Program-made: the position numbers and the translations under genes
Part shown: positions 1 to 6,443 of the stretch, one piece after another
Layout: each line of letters begins with the position of its first letter
Position numbering within the stretch: position 1 is the stretch's first letter
Assembly: GCA_020853405.1 (NCBI GenBank)
Contig: JADYYZ010000274.1
Span: 1 to 6,443 of the forward strand
DNA length: 6,443 nucleotides
DNA from: Acetobacteraceae bacterium
GTDB taxonomy: Bacteria; Pseudomonadota; Alphaproteobacteria; Acetobacterales; Acetobacteraceae
Direction of reading: 5' to 3'
Notes under the pieces: generated by a model
Database searches by the model: none
Told to the model about the DNA's origin: nothing
What the model saw: the letters and a program-made list of their open reading frames with translations, nothing else

Positions 1-641
1 ACGCTGGTCTTCAGCTCGCGCATCAGGTCGAGGATCTGCGCCTGGATGGTGACATCGAGGGCGGTGGTCGGCTCGTCGGCGATCAGCAGTTTCGGGTTGC
101 ACGCGAGCGCCATCGCGATCATCACGCGCTGGCGCATGCCACCGGACAGCTGGTGCGGATACTCGCGCACCCGCCGCTTCGCCTCCGGGATGTTCACGAG
201 CTCCAGCATCGCGATCGCGCGCTGTTCGGCGGCGGCCGCGTTCATGCCCTGGTGCAGGCGCAGCGTCTCGCCGATCTGGCGGCCGACCGTCAGTACCGGG
301 TTCAGCGAGGTCATCGGCTCCTGGAAGATCATGCTGATCTCGTTGCCGCGGATGCCGCGCATGGTCTTTTCCGGCAGCGTCAGCAGGTCGCGGCCCTGGA
401 ACCGCACCTCGCCGCCGTGCCGGCCAGGCGGTGTCGGCACCAGCCGCATGATGGAAAGGCTGGTCACACTCTTGCCGCAGCCGCTCTCGCCCACCACGGC
501 CAGGGTCTCGCCGGCATCGATGTGGAAGGATACGCCATCGACCGCGCGCACCACGCCGTCGATCGTGCGGAAATGGGTGCGCAGGTCGCGCACCTCCAGC
601 AGCGGCCCGCTCGCTCCCGGTGCTGACCTCGTCACCTGCAT
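1..641 (-). CDS. Peptide-type ABC transporter ATP-binding protein, DppD/OppD-like (3' end beyond window)
   Basis: This is the cytoplasmic ATPase subunit that powers the importer encoded just upstream. Translation from the ATG at 641-639 gives 213 residues before the window ends. Walker A is GESGCGKS (residues 51-58), the Q-loop glutamine is Q107 in IFQEP, the ABC signature is LSGGMRQR (165-172), and Walker B with the catalytic glutamate is LLIADE (185-190), followed by PTTALD. The motif order and the SLNP segment after the Q-loop are typical of the DppD/OppD group. The H-loop and the C-terminal oligopeptide-transporter extension, which may carry a cysteine cluster, lie outside the window. The start follows the DppC stop by 4 bp. 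The AGGG upstream is only 2 nt from the ATG, so the GTG at 635-633 (codon 3), with 8-nt spacing, is an equally plausible start. A DppF-like partner is expected downstream but not seen. Confidence 0.95.
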   Translation of the reverse strand, partial: MQVTRSAPGASGPLLEVRDLRTHFRTIDGVVRAVDGVSFHIDAGETLAVVGESGCGKSVTSLSIMRLVPTPPGRHGGEVRFQGRDLLTLPEKTMRGIRGNEISMIFQEPMTSLNPVLTVGRQIGETLRLHQGMNAAAAEQRAIAMLELVNIPEAKRRVREYPHQLSGGMRQRVMIAMALACNPKLLIADEPTTALDVTIQAQILDLMRELKTS

Positions 642-645
642 CGCC

Positions 646-1560
646 CTACAGCCGCTTGGCCAGGCGCGGGTCGAGCGCGTCGCGCAACCCGTCGCCCAGC
701 AGGTTCACCGCCAGCACGGTGATGGAAAGGAACAGCGCCGGGAAGAACACGATATAGGGCGCCACCTGCCACAGCGCGCGCCCCTCCGCCATGATGTTGC
801 CCCAGCTCGGCACGATCGGCGGCGTGCCGGCGCCGATGAACGAAAGGATCGCCTCGGTGATCATCGCGCTGGCGCAGATGAAGGTCGCCTGCACGGTCAG
901 CGGCGCCAGCGTGTTCGGCAGGATGTGCTTGAAGACGATCGTGGTCGTCGGCGTGCCGGCGGCGATCGCTGCCTCGACATAGGGCTGCTCGCGCAGGCTC
1001 AGCACGACGCCGCGCACCAGGCGCGTGACGCGCGGCACCTCGGCGATGGTGATGGCGATGATCACGTTCTGCACCGAGGCGCGGGTCAGCGCCATCAGCG
1101 CGATCGCCAGCAGGATCGACGGGATGCTCATCATGCCGTCCATGAAGCGCATGATGACGGCATCGAGGATGCGGATGAAGCCCGAGAACAGCCCGATCAC
1201 CGTGCCCGCGAGGCTGGACAGGATAGCCACCGCGATGCCGACGATCAGGCTGATGCGGGCGCCGTACATCACCCGCGAATAGACATCGCGGCCGAGCATG
1301 TCGGTGCCGAACCAGTAGGCGGCCGAGGGCGCCCGTACCCGCCGGGCCGGCGCCAGCGCCTGCGGATCGGCGGTGGCAAGCAGCGGCGCGAACACGGCGA
1401 TGAACACCATCACGCCGGTCAGCACGAGACCGAGCACGATCGTCGGGTGGCGGCGCATGAAGGTGCGCAGCTTCCCCATCGGGCGCGGCGGCGCGAACAG
1501 TTCGGCCTGGATCGCGGCCGGAACCGGCACGGAAGCGGCGACGCCGGTGTCGGGGCTCAA
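646..1560 (-). CDS. ABC transporter permease, DppC/OppC-like
   Basis: This is an inner-membrane permease that would pair with the DppB-type subunit to form the translocation channel. It has 304 residues, the usual length for DppC. A cytoplasmic N-terminal tail of about 40 residues leads to a first membrane segment at roughly 41-62. The family motif GTDMLGRDV follows at 85-93, and further hydrophobic segments lie near 103-127, 145-160, 163-174, 218-240 and 266-288. The cytoplasmic EAA loop that docks on the ATPase runs from about 194 to 216, with E196-A-A, G202 and the terminal LPN (214-216). The protein ends in DPRLAKRL, as is typical. The start is TTG at 1560-1558: GAGGA lies 7 nt upstream, an in-frame stop lies six codons upstream, and the next ATG (codon 28) would remove much of the tail and has no ribosome site. 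The TTGA overlap with dppB implies translational coupling. Confidence 0.96.
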   Translation of the reverse strand: MSPDTGVAASVPVPAAIQAELFAPPRPMGKLRTFMRRHPTIVLGLVLTGVMVFIAVFAPLLATADPQALAPARRVRAPSAAYWFGTDMLGRDVYSRVMYGARISLIVGIAVAILSSLAGTVIGLFSGFIRILDAVIMRFMDGMMSIPSILLAIALMALTRASVQNVIIAITIAEVPRVTRLVRGVVLSLREQPYVEAAIAAGTPTTTIVFKHILPNTLAPLTVQATFICASAMITEAILSFIGAGTPPIVPSWGNIMAEGRALWQVAPYIVFFPALFLSITVLAVNLLGDGLRDALDPRLAKRL

Positions 1561-2498
1561 TAGCGGATCCTCGGGTCAAACACGATGTAGAGCAGGTCGA
1601 CCAGCAGGTTCAGCAGCACATAGACGAAGCTGAACAGCAGCACCACGCCCTGGATCACGGGATAGTCGCGCCGCAGGATGGCATCGACCACCAGCCGCCC
1701 CAGCCCGGGGATCGCGAACACGCTTTCGGTGACCACCGACCCGCCGATCAGCAGCGCGATGCCGATGCCGATCACGGTGACGATCGGCACCGCCGCGTTC
1801 TTCAGCCCGTGGATGAACAGCACGCCCCGCGTGCCCACGCCCTTCGCCCTGGCCGTGCGCACGTAGTCCTGCTGCAGCACCTCCATCATGGTGGCGCGCG
1901 TGATGCGCGCGATCAGCGCGATATAGACGCTGCCGAGCGCCACCGCCGGCAGCACCAGGTTCTCGATGAACGGGCGGAAGCCGTTCCTGATCGGCGTGTA
2001 GCCCTGCACCGGGAACCAGTCGAGCTCCAGGGCGAAGATGTAGGCGAGCAGATAGCCGGTCACGAACACCGGCACCGAGAAGCCGAACACCGCGAACGCC
2101 ATCACCGCGCGGTCGATCCAGGTGCCGTGCTTCCAGGCCGCCAGCACGCCGAGCGGGATCGCCACCACGATCGACAGCACCAGCGTCACCAGCATCAGCG
2201 CCAGCGTCGGCTCGATCCGCTGCGCGATCATCAGGCTGACCGGCAGGTTGGTGAAGATCGAAACCCCGAGGTCGCCGCGCAGCACCCTGAACAGCCAGTC
2301 GCCGAACCGCACCAGATAGGGCTCGTCGAGGCCGAGGCTCGCGCGGATGCGCTCCACGTCCTGCGGGGTTGCCTGGTCGCCGGCGATCACCGCCGCCGGA
2401 TCGCCCGGCGCGATGTACAGCAGCGAGAACACGAACAGCGCGACGATCGCCATCACCGGGATGGTCGCAATGATCCGCCGCACGATATAGGCCCACAT
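1557..2498 (-). CDS. ABC transporter permease, DppB/OppB-like
   Basis: This is the other inner-membrane channel subunit of the importer. It has 313 residues, normal for the family. It begins MWAYIVRRIIATIPV, the standard DppB opening, with a first membrane helix at about 9-30 followed by the conserved PGDP (31-34). Further hydrophobic segments lie near 98-121, 134-158, 180-198, 235-257 and 281-306. The large periplasmic loop between the first two helices carries RGDLG (74-78), common in DppB proteins. The EAA-type cytoplasmic loop lies at about 212-234 (YVRTARAKG, then LKN). FAIPGLG (261-267) and the C-terminal FDPR are also family hallmarks. The ATG has GGGAG only 1 nt upstream and a GAGAGGG run further off, so the ribosome site is poorly spaced; the fit of the N-terminus to the family supports this start. 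It follows SBP-C by 31 bp and overlaps dppC by 4 bp. Confidence 0.96.
   Translation of the reverse strand: MWAYIVRRIIATIPVMAIVALFVFSLLYIAPGDPAAVIAGDQATPQDVERIRASLGLDEPYLVRFGDWLFRVLRGDLGVSIFTNLPVSLMIAQRIEPTLALMLVTLVLSIVVAIPLGVLAAWKHGTWIDRAVMAFAVFGFSVPVFVTGYLLAYIFALELDWFPVQGYTPIRNGFRPFIENLVLPAVALGSVYIALIARITRATMMEVLQQDYVRTARAKGVGTRGVLFIHGLKNAAVPIVTVIGIGIALLIGGSVVTESVFAIPGLGRLVVDAILRRDYPVIQGVVLLFSFVYVLLNLLVDLLYIVFDPRIRY
1568..1572 (-). promoter_or_regulatory. Ribosome binding site that decides the TTG start of the DppC-like permease
   Basis: GAGGA on the minus strand lies within the last codons of the DppB-like gene, 7 nt upstream of TTG at 1560. It supports the TTG codon as the true start over the later ATG at 1479, which is preceded by a purine-poor, CG-only stretch. 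Confidence 0.7.
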
Positions 2499-2529
2499 GC
2501 TCCCGCGCCCGCCCTCTCGCTTTGTTCGC

Positions 2530-4107
2530 TCAGCTGGATTTCGTGATATTGTAGAAGACGAGTATCGGACCGTCGAGCACGCCGCTTATGGTCCGGCGCC
2601 ATACGTTCGGATTGAAGTTGACCCCCAGCGGCACGTAGGGAATCGTCGCCGCCGCGCGGGCCTGCATGCCCACGGTGGCTGCCTTGCGGGCTGCCTCGTC
2701 GGTGGCCGCGAACCACAGGGCACGCAGACGCTCGGTCTCCTCGTCGGTCGGCCAGCCGAACCAGCCGCCAGGCCCGTTGCCGCGGATCGGCGTGTGGCTG
2801 GCCGGGTTCAGGAAATCCGTGCCCGACCAGGTGGTGTGAAAGATGCTCCAGCCGCCGCGCTCGACGGGCTCGCGTGAGGCGCGGCGCTGCACCAGCGTGC
2901 CCCAGTCGGTGGAGACGAATTCGACATTCATCCCCAGCCGGCGCAACAGGTCATTGCTCAGCTGGCCCACCGCGTTGGCGGTCGGATGCTCGGCCACGAG
3001 CAGCACCGCGCGTTCCCCCCCGTAGCCGGAGGCGGCCAGCGCTGCCTTGCCCCGCTCGATGCTGGGGTTGGCCAGCAGCTCGCTTCCCACGAGGCTTTCG
3101 TTCGGGGTGCCGCAGGTCCAGTAGCTCAGGCAGCGCTTCCAGGCGGCCGGATCGTTGCCGACCACGATGCGCATGTAGTCGGCCTGGTCGACCGCCATCG
3201 CCACGGCACGCCGGATCGCCACGTTGTTGAACGGCGGATGCAGGTGGTTGAACCGCATCATCGCATAGGTGCCGACAGGGTCGCGCCGATGCACCACCAG
3301 ATTGCGGTCGCGCCGGAGCGCCGCCAACAGATCGGGTAGCGGCCATTCCCAGAAATCCGCCTCGCCGTTGCGCATCGCCGCCGCCGCGGTCGGGGGGTCG
3401 GGAATGATGTTCCATTCGATGCGCTCGACGCGCGCGCGGCGGCCGCCGGCGATCCAGTCCGCCGGTTCGTCGCGGGGAACATAGGCGCGGTTGCGTTCGT
3501 ATCCCACCTTCGCGCCCGACACCCACTCTGCGGGGATGAAGCGGTAGGGGCCGCTGCCGGTCGAATCGCGGATCTGGGTGAACGGGTCGGTCCGGGCCAG
3601 ACGCTCCGGCATCACGAAGCAGGGCGAGGCGTTCGGCTTGCCCAGTGCCGCCGGCAGCAGCGGGAAGCTGCGCTTCAGGCGGAAGCGCAAGCGCCTGTCA
3701 TCGAGCGCCGCCAGCTCGTCGGTGACGGCCATGAGTTCCTGGCCGAACTGGTCGCGCTTGCCCCAGCGCTCGATGCTGGCGACGCAATCCTTCGCCAGCA
3801 CGGGTTCGCCATCGTGGAAACGCAGGCCCTGGCGCAGCGTGAAGATGTATACCCTGCCGTCATCCTCCACCGTCCAGCCTTCCGCCATCTGCGGGCGGGG
3901 CGCGTAGCTGGAATCGATCGCGGTGATCTGGTCGTAGACAAGATATCCGTGGTGGCGCGTGATCTGCGCGGTGGTCCAGATCGGATCGAGCGACGTGAGG
4001 TTGGCCTCGGGAATGACCTTCAGCACCCGCGCGCCGGCCGGCTGCGAAAGCGCCGGTGCCGCCAGCAGCGCAAGCGGGGCCGATCTCAGCAGCTCGCGTC
4101 GCCTCAT
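2530..4107 (-). CDS. Family-5 periplasmic solute-binding protein (SBP-C, nearest the permeases)
   Basis: This is predicted to be the periplasmic receptor that delivers a peptide or similar solute to the adjacent permeases. It has 525 residues, normal for SBP_bac_5 (DppA/OppA) proteins. The N-terminus MRRRELLRSAPLALLAAPAL is a signal peptide with twin-arginine character (RRxLLR); likely cleavage is after ALS (residue 21) or AGA (26). Family landmarks are GLRFHDGEP (94-102), GSGPYRF (184-190), NHLHPPFNN (287-295), DWGTLVQRR (401-409), FGWPT (450-454) and YVPLG (491-495). C326 and C332 are six residues apart and could pair in the periplasm, which is inference only. AGGAG lies 9 nt upstream of the ATG, and SBP-B ends 19 bp upstream. 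It resembles SBP-A more than SBP-B in the conserved C-terminal block. The ligand is unknown; di/oligopeptides, glutathione-like compounds or others are possible. Confidence 0.94.
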   Translation of the reverse strand: MRRRELLRSAPLALLAAPALSQPAGARVLKVIPEANLTSLDPIWTTAQITRHHGYLVYDQITAIDSSYAPRPQMAEGWTVEDDGRVYIFTLRQGLRFHDGEPVLAKDCVASIERWGKRDQFGQELMAVTDELAALDDRRLRFRLKRSFPLLPAALGKPNASPCFVMPERLARTDPFTQIRDSTGSGPYRFIPAEWVSGAKVGYERNRAYVPRDEPADWIAGGRRARVERIEWNIIPDPPTAAAAMRNGEADFWEWPLPDLLAALRRDRNLVVHRRDPVGTYAMMRFNHLHPPFNNVAIRRAVAMAVDQADYMRIVVGNDPAAWKRCLSYWTCGTPNESLVGSELLANPSIERGKAALAASGYGGERAVLLVAEHPTANAVGQLSNDLLRRLGMNVEFVSTDWGTLVQRRASREPVERGGWSIFHTTWSGTDFLNPASHTPIRGNGPGGWFGWPTDEETERLRALWFAATDEAARKAATVGMQARAAATIPYVPLGVNFNPNVWRRTISGVLDGPILVFYNITKSS

Positions 4108-4116
4108 GCGACGGTA

Positions 4117-4121
4117 CTCCT
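4117..4121 (-). promoter_or_regulatory. Ribosome binding site of SBP-C
   Basis: AGGAG on the minus strand lies 9 nt upstream of the ATG at 4107, inside the 19-bp gap after the SBP-B stop. It supports the annotated start and independent ribosome loading on SBP-C. Confidence 0.75.
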
Positions 4122-4126
4122 GGCGC

Positions 4127-5710
4127 TCAGGTGCGGCGCACCTGCAGGGGGATCACCATGCCCTTCTGCACGTCGGCCAGGTTGTTGCGGTAGGCCGAGC
4201 TGACGAAATACTGGCCGAGCGGATAGAACGGCACATCCTCGAAGAACGCCTCCTGGATGTCGCGGCCGATCTTCTGCTGCTGGGCGAGCTCGGGCGCATC
4301 GAACCAGGCATCGCGCAGCGCCTCCAGCCGCGGGCTGGTCGGCCAGCCGAACCAGGCGTCCTGGCCGTTGGCGCGCAGCAGCGGGTGGGCGCCGGGGTCG
4401 CGCAGATCCATGCCGGCGAACAGCACGACCACGGCGTTCCAGCCGCCCTGGCCGGGCGGGTTCTTGTTGGCGCGGCGCTGCAGCAGCGTGCCCCAGTCGC
4501 TGGTCCAGCTCTCGGCGTTCAGGCCGGCCTTCTTCAGCTGGTCGACCGCGACCGCGGTCAGCGCGTGGTTGTTCGGGATCTCGACCGGGTGCAGCACCAG
4601 CAGCTTTTCGGTGAAGCGCGACAGCACGCGCCGCGCGCCCTCGACGTCGCGCGGGCCGGTCACCGCGGCAAGCCCGGCATCGCTCGCCAGCGCCGTGCCT
4701 GGCGGGAAGCAGCCGACACCGGTGCGCCACATGCTGGGATCGGGGCCCATCACGGCGGTGACGAACTCCTCCTGCACCAGCGCCTTCATGAAGGCGCGCC
4801 GTGCCTCGGGATCGTTGAACGGCGGGTAGAGGTGGTTCGGCCGCAGCATCGGCAGGATGCCGCTGGTCTCCACCCGGTCGACCACGACGCCGCGCGCCCG
4901 CATCAGCACCGGCCGCAGGTCGTTGGTGATGGTGTCGATCCAGTCGACCTCGCCCGCCTGCAGCGCCGCCGCCGCGGTCGAGGCGTCGGGCAGCACCTTC
5001 CATTCGCAGCGATCGAAGTTCGCGAGCTTGGCGCCGGCCAGCAGGCTGGGCGGCTCGGAACGCGGCACGTAGTCGGCGAACCGCTCATAGACCACCTGGC
5101 TGCCGGAGACGCGCTCGTCCGCCTTGAAGCGATAGGGGCCGCTGCCGATGACCTCGCTGATCGCGCGCTCGGGCGGGTTGGCGGCCAGCCGTTCCGGCAT
5201 GATGAAGCAGGGATAGGAGCTGGCCTTGCCCAGCGCGTCCTGCATCGGGCCGAACCGCTTCGACAGCCTGATCCGGATGCGCCGGTCATCGGGCGCGGAG
5301 ATTTCCACAAGCCGCGTCGCCAGCGTCTGGCCGTGCGTGTCGCGCTTCATCCAGCGCTGGATGCTGGCCACCGCATCCTTCGCGCGCACCGGCTCGCCAT
5401 CGTGGAACTTGAGCCCGGGGCGCAGCGTCATGGTCCAGAGCAGCCCGTCATCCTCGACCAGCTGGCCTTCCAGCATCTGCAGTTGCGGGCGCAGGCTGGT
5501 GTCGGGCGCATAGAGCGTATCCCACACCATGTGGCCGTGGTTGCGCGTCGGATAGGCGGTGGTGACCAGCGGATCGAGGATCGTGACATCGGCCGCCGGC
5601 ACATATTTCAGCACCCGCGCCGCGGCGGGCTGGGCCAGCGCCGGCCTTGCCAACAACGGTGCCGGCAGCCATGCCACGGCGGACGCCTTCAGCAGGTCAC
5701 GACGGCGCAT
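4127..5710 (-). CDS. Family-5 periplasmic solute-binding protein (SBP-B)
   Basis: This is a second complete receptor of the SBP_bac_5 family, with 527 residues. The leader MRRRDLLKASAVAWLPAPLL fits a twin-arginine signal (RRDLLK, close to the RRxFLK consensus), with probable cleavage after ALA at residue 26. The landmarks appear in the same order as in its neighbour: GLKFHDGEP (99-107), GSGPYRF (189-195), NHLYPPFND (292-300), SDWGTLLQRR (404-413), FGWPT (454-458) and YPLG (496-499). The ATG at 5710 is preceded by the strongest ribosome site in the window, GGGAGGA with 6-nt spacing, which fits a highly made binding protein. It differs from SBP-C and SBP-A in the segment after QRR (NKNPPGQGGWN rather than S(R/K)EPVE(R/K)GGWS) and in its C-terminal tail, so its ligand may differ. 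The substrate cannot be assigned from sequence. Confidence 0.94.
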   Translation of the reverse strand: MRRRDLLKASAVAWLPAPLLARPALAQPAAARVLKYVPAADVTILDPLVTTAYPTRNHGHMVWDTLYAPDTSLRPQLQMLEGQLVEDDGLLWTMTLRPGLKFHDGEPVRAKDAVASIQRWMKRDTHGQTLATRLVEISAPDDRRIRIRLSKRFGPMQDALGKASSYPCFIMPERLAANPPERAISEVIGSGPYRFKADERVSGSQVVYERFADYVPRSEPPSLLAGAKLANFDRCEWKVLPDASTAAAALQAGEVDWIDTITNDLRPVLMRARGVVVDRVETSGILPMLRPNHLYPPFNDPEARRAFMKALVQEEFVTAVMGPDPSMWRTGVGCFPPGTALASDAGLAAVTGPRDVEGARRVLSRFTEKLLVLHPVEIPNNHALTAVAVDQLKKAGLNAESWTSDWGTLLQRRANKNPPGQGGWNAVVVLFAGMDLRDPGAHPLLRANGQDAWFGWPTSPRLEALRDAWFDAPELAQQQKIGRDIQEAFFEDVPFYPLGQYFVSSAYRNNLADVQKGMVIPLQVRRT

Positions 5711-5716
5711 CCCTGA

Positions 5717-5723
5717 TCCTCCC
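5717..5723 (-). promoter_or_regulatory. Ribosome binding site of SBP-B
   Basis: GGGAGGA on the minus strand lies 6 nt upstream of the ATG at 5710. It is the best Shine-Dalgarno match in the window, fixes the SBP-B start, and fits strong translation of a binding protein relative to the permeases. Confidence 0.8.
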
Positions 5724-5758
5724 TCGCTTCACGCAATGGCTCGCCTGCCTCGCCGCCT

Positions 5759-5772
5759 CCGCCGGCCGGCGG
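5759..5772. repeat. Perfect 14-bp GC-only palindrome
   Basis: The sequence ccgccggccggcgg is its own reverse complement. It lies 48 bp upstream of the SBP-B start. In RNA it has no loop of its own unless the centre opens, so it may be a chance product of GC-rich DNA, or part of a larger structure in the spacer. There is no second copy elsewhere in the window that I noticed. Confidence 0.4.
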
Positions 5773-5832
5773 CCCTGGCACCGGCCGGAGCCACCCCTGG
5801 TCGAAAGGAGCCGGGGCGGCCGCGAGGCCCGG

Positions 5833-6443
5833 TCAGGCGGTCTTGCGGATGTTCCAGAACACCGGAATGCCTTTCAGCATGCCGGTGACGTTGCGGCGCA
5901 GCGCGGTGCGCTGGATGTATTCGCCGAGCGGCACATAGGGCACGGTCTCCAGCGCCACCTGCTGCATCTCGCCGCAGATCTTCTTCTGCGCCTCGATATC
6001 GGGGGCGGCGAACCAGGCATCGCGCAGCTCCTCCAGGCGGGGAATGGTCGGCCAGCCCGGCCAGGCGCCGGCGCCGTTGCCGCGCAGCGGCAGGTGCGCC
6101 GCAGGATCGAGGAAGTCATAGCCGTTGAAGGCGGTGCAGAGCGCGCTCCAGCCGCCCTTCTCCACCGGCTCCTTGCTGGTGCGCCGCTGCACCACCGTGC
6201 CCCAGTCGCTGGCGGCGAAATCGACGTTGATCTCCAGCCGGCGGAACAGGTCGTTGGTGACCAGCGACATCGCCGCGGGCGAGAGGATGTCGGTGGGGTT
6301 CAGCAGCACCACCCGTTCGCCCTTGTAGCCGGCCGCCTTCAGCGCCGCCTTGCCGGCGTTGATGTCGCCCTTCATGATCTCGAGGCCGGCCGTGGTCGCC
6401 ATCGGGCTGATCGAGGCGAAATAGCCGACGCCGGTGCGGATGG
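5833..6443 (-). CDS. Family-5 periplasmic solute-binding protein, C-terminal part (SBP-A, 5' end beyond window)
   Basis: This is the C-terminal portion of a third family-5 binding protein, with 202 codons plus stop visible; its start lies past position 6443. The reading frame stays open through the window edge: the codons before the internal ATG at 6402 translate to IRTGVGYFASISP, which aligns with WRTGVGCFPPGTA of SBP-B. The gene is therefore cut by the window and is not a short 189-residue protein. Shared landmarks are SDWGTVVQRR, GGWS, GNGAGAW, GWPT and PYVPLG, in the same order as in the two downstream paralogues. In a 55-residue hand alignment starting at (S/T)DWGT, it matches SBP-C at 36 positions and SBP-B at 31. 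It should carry a signal peptide and the N-terminal lobe outside the window. It is followed by a 122-bp spacer, the widest gap in the operon. Confidence 0.93.
   Translation of the reverse strand, partial: IRTGVGYFASISPMATTAGLEIMKGDINAGKAALKAAGYKGERVVLLNPTDILSPAAMSLVTNDLFRRLEINVDFAASDWGTVVQRRTSKEPVEKGGWSALCTAFNGYDFLDPAAHLPLRGNGAGAWPGWPTIPRLEELRDAWFAAPDIEAQKKICGEMQQVALETVPYVPLGEYIQRTALRRNVTGMLKGIPVFWNIRKTA

Larger units (their letters stand above)
5711..5832. other. Spacer between SBP-A and SBP-B with GC-rich inverted repeats
   Basis: This 122-bp gap is the only sizeable non-coding stretch in the window. On the transcribed (minus) strand, 12 nt after the SBP-A stop, an imperfect hairpin can be drawn: GGCCG plus CCCC (positions 5821-5813) against GGGG and CGGCC (5797-5794 and 5787-5783), with a bulge and a loop of about 15 nt. 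A perfect 14-bp palindrome follows at 5759-5772. Neither is followed by a T-run, so this is not a canonical intrinsic terminator. It could stabilise the upstream message, act as an attenuator, or mean nothing beyond high GC. I could not identify a convincing promoter in it. Confidence 0.4.

Noticed and set aside
46..1563. Plus-strand open frame of 505 codons opposite the ATPase and DppC-like genes
   Set aside because: It is antisense to two genes with clear family motifs, and its translation is rich in Arg, His, Asp and Gln with no recognisable domain. Long antisense frames are expected in DNA this GC-rich.
632..1579. Minus-strand alternative frame of 315 codons overlapping the DppC-like permease
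   Set aside because: It shares the strand but is out of frame with the motif-bearing permease, and its product is Arg/Ala/His-rich with no membrane segments.
1809..2546. Plus-strand open frame of 245 codons opposite the DppB-like permease
   Set aside because: His/Arg/Asp/Glu-rich antisense translation of a membrane-protein gene; no ribosome site or domain supports it.
2896..2908. 13-base string cgtgccccagtcg repeated at 2896-2908, 4487-4499 and 6196-6208, possibly a regulatory repeat
   Set aside because: All three copies encode the same conserved DWGT motif in the paralogous binding proteins, so protein homology explains the repeat.
3959..5716. Plus-strand open frame of 585 codons opposite SBP-B and the start of SBP-C
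   Set aside because: It has no family motif, biased low-complexity composition and complete overlap with a well-supported binding-protein gene. Treated as a GC-driven shadow.
5783..5821. Rho-independent terminator after SBP-A
   Set aside because: A GC hairpin can be drawn but it has a bulge and no following T-run on the minus strand, so it does not meet the terminator pattern.
5833..6402. A stand-alone 189-residue protein starting at the ATG at 6402
   Set aside because: The frame stays open upstream to the window edge and the preceding residues align with SBP-B, so this is an internal methionine of a larger truncated gene.

Overview
The window is an ordinary-looking but well-preserved stretch of one minus-strand operon for a peptide-type ABC importer (Dpp/Opp family). 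Composition is very GC-rich, about two thirds G+C by eye, with strong G/C preference at third codon positions. Together with the arginine-rich 'MRRR(D/E)LL' leaders of the binding proteins, this suggests an alphaproteobacterium, perhaps Acetobacteraceae or another Rhodospirillales. That placement is inference from style, not from a marker gene.

Reading in the direction of transcription (high to low coordinates): the C-terminal part of a family-5 solute-binding protein (SBP-A, 6443-5833, cut by the window edge); a 122-bp spacer with GC-rich inverted repeats; a complete second binding protein (SBP-B, 5710-4127); after 19 bp, a complete third binding protein (SBP-C, 4107-2530); after 31 bp, a DppB-type permease (2498-1557); overlapping it by 4 bp, a DppC-type permease (1560-646) that uses a TTG start; and after 4 bp, the first 213 residues of a DppD-type ATPase (641-1, cut by the window edge). 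A second ATPase (DppF-like) would be expected beyond position 1 but is not visible.

The genes would work together as follows. One or more of the periplasmic binding proteins captures a peptide or other small solute and docks on the DppB-DppC channel, and ATP hydrolysis by the DppD (and presumably DppF) subunits drives import. The notable point is that at least three related binding proteins sit in a row in front of a single permease/ATPase set. This suggests recruitment of several substrates to one channel, or recent duplication. The substrate cannot be read from sequence.

I see no tRNA, rRNA, CRISPR array, insertion sequence or phage gene, and no real gene on the plus strand; the long plus-strand open frames are GC-driven shadows. 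I do not see evidence for a previously undescribed system here.
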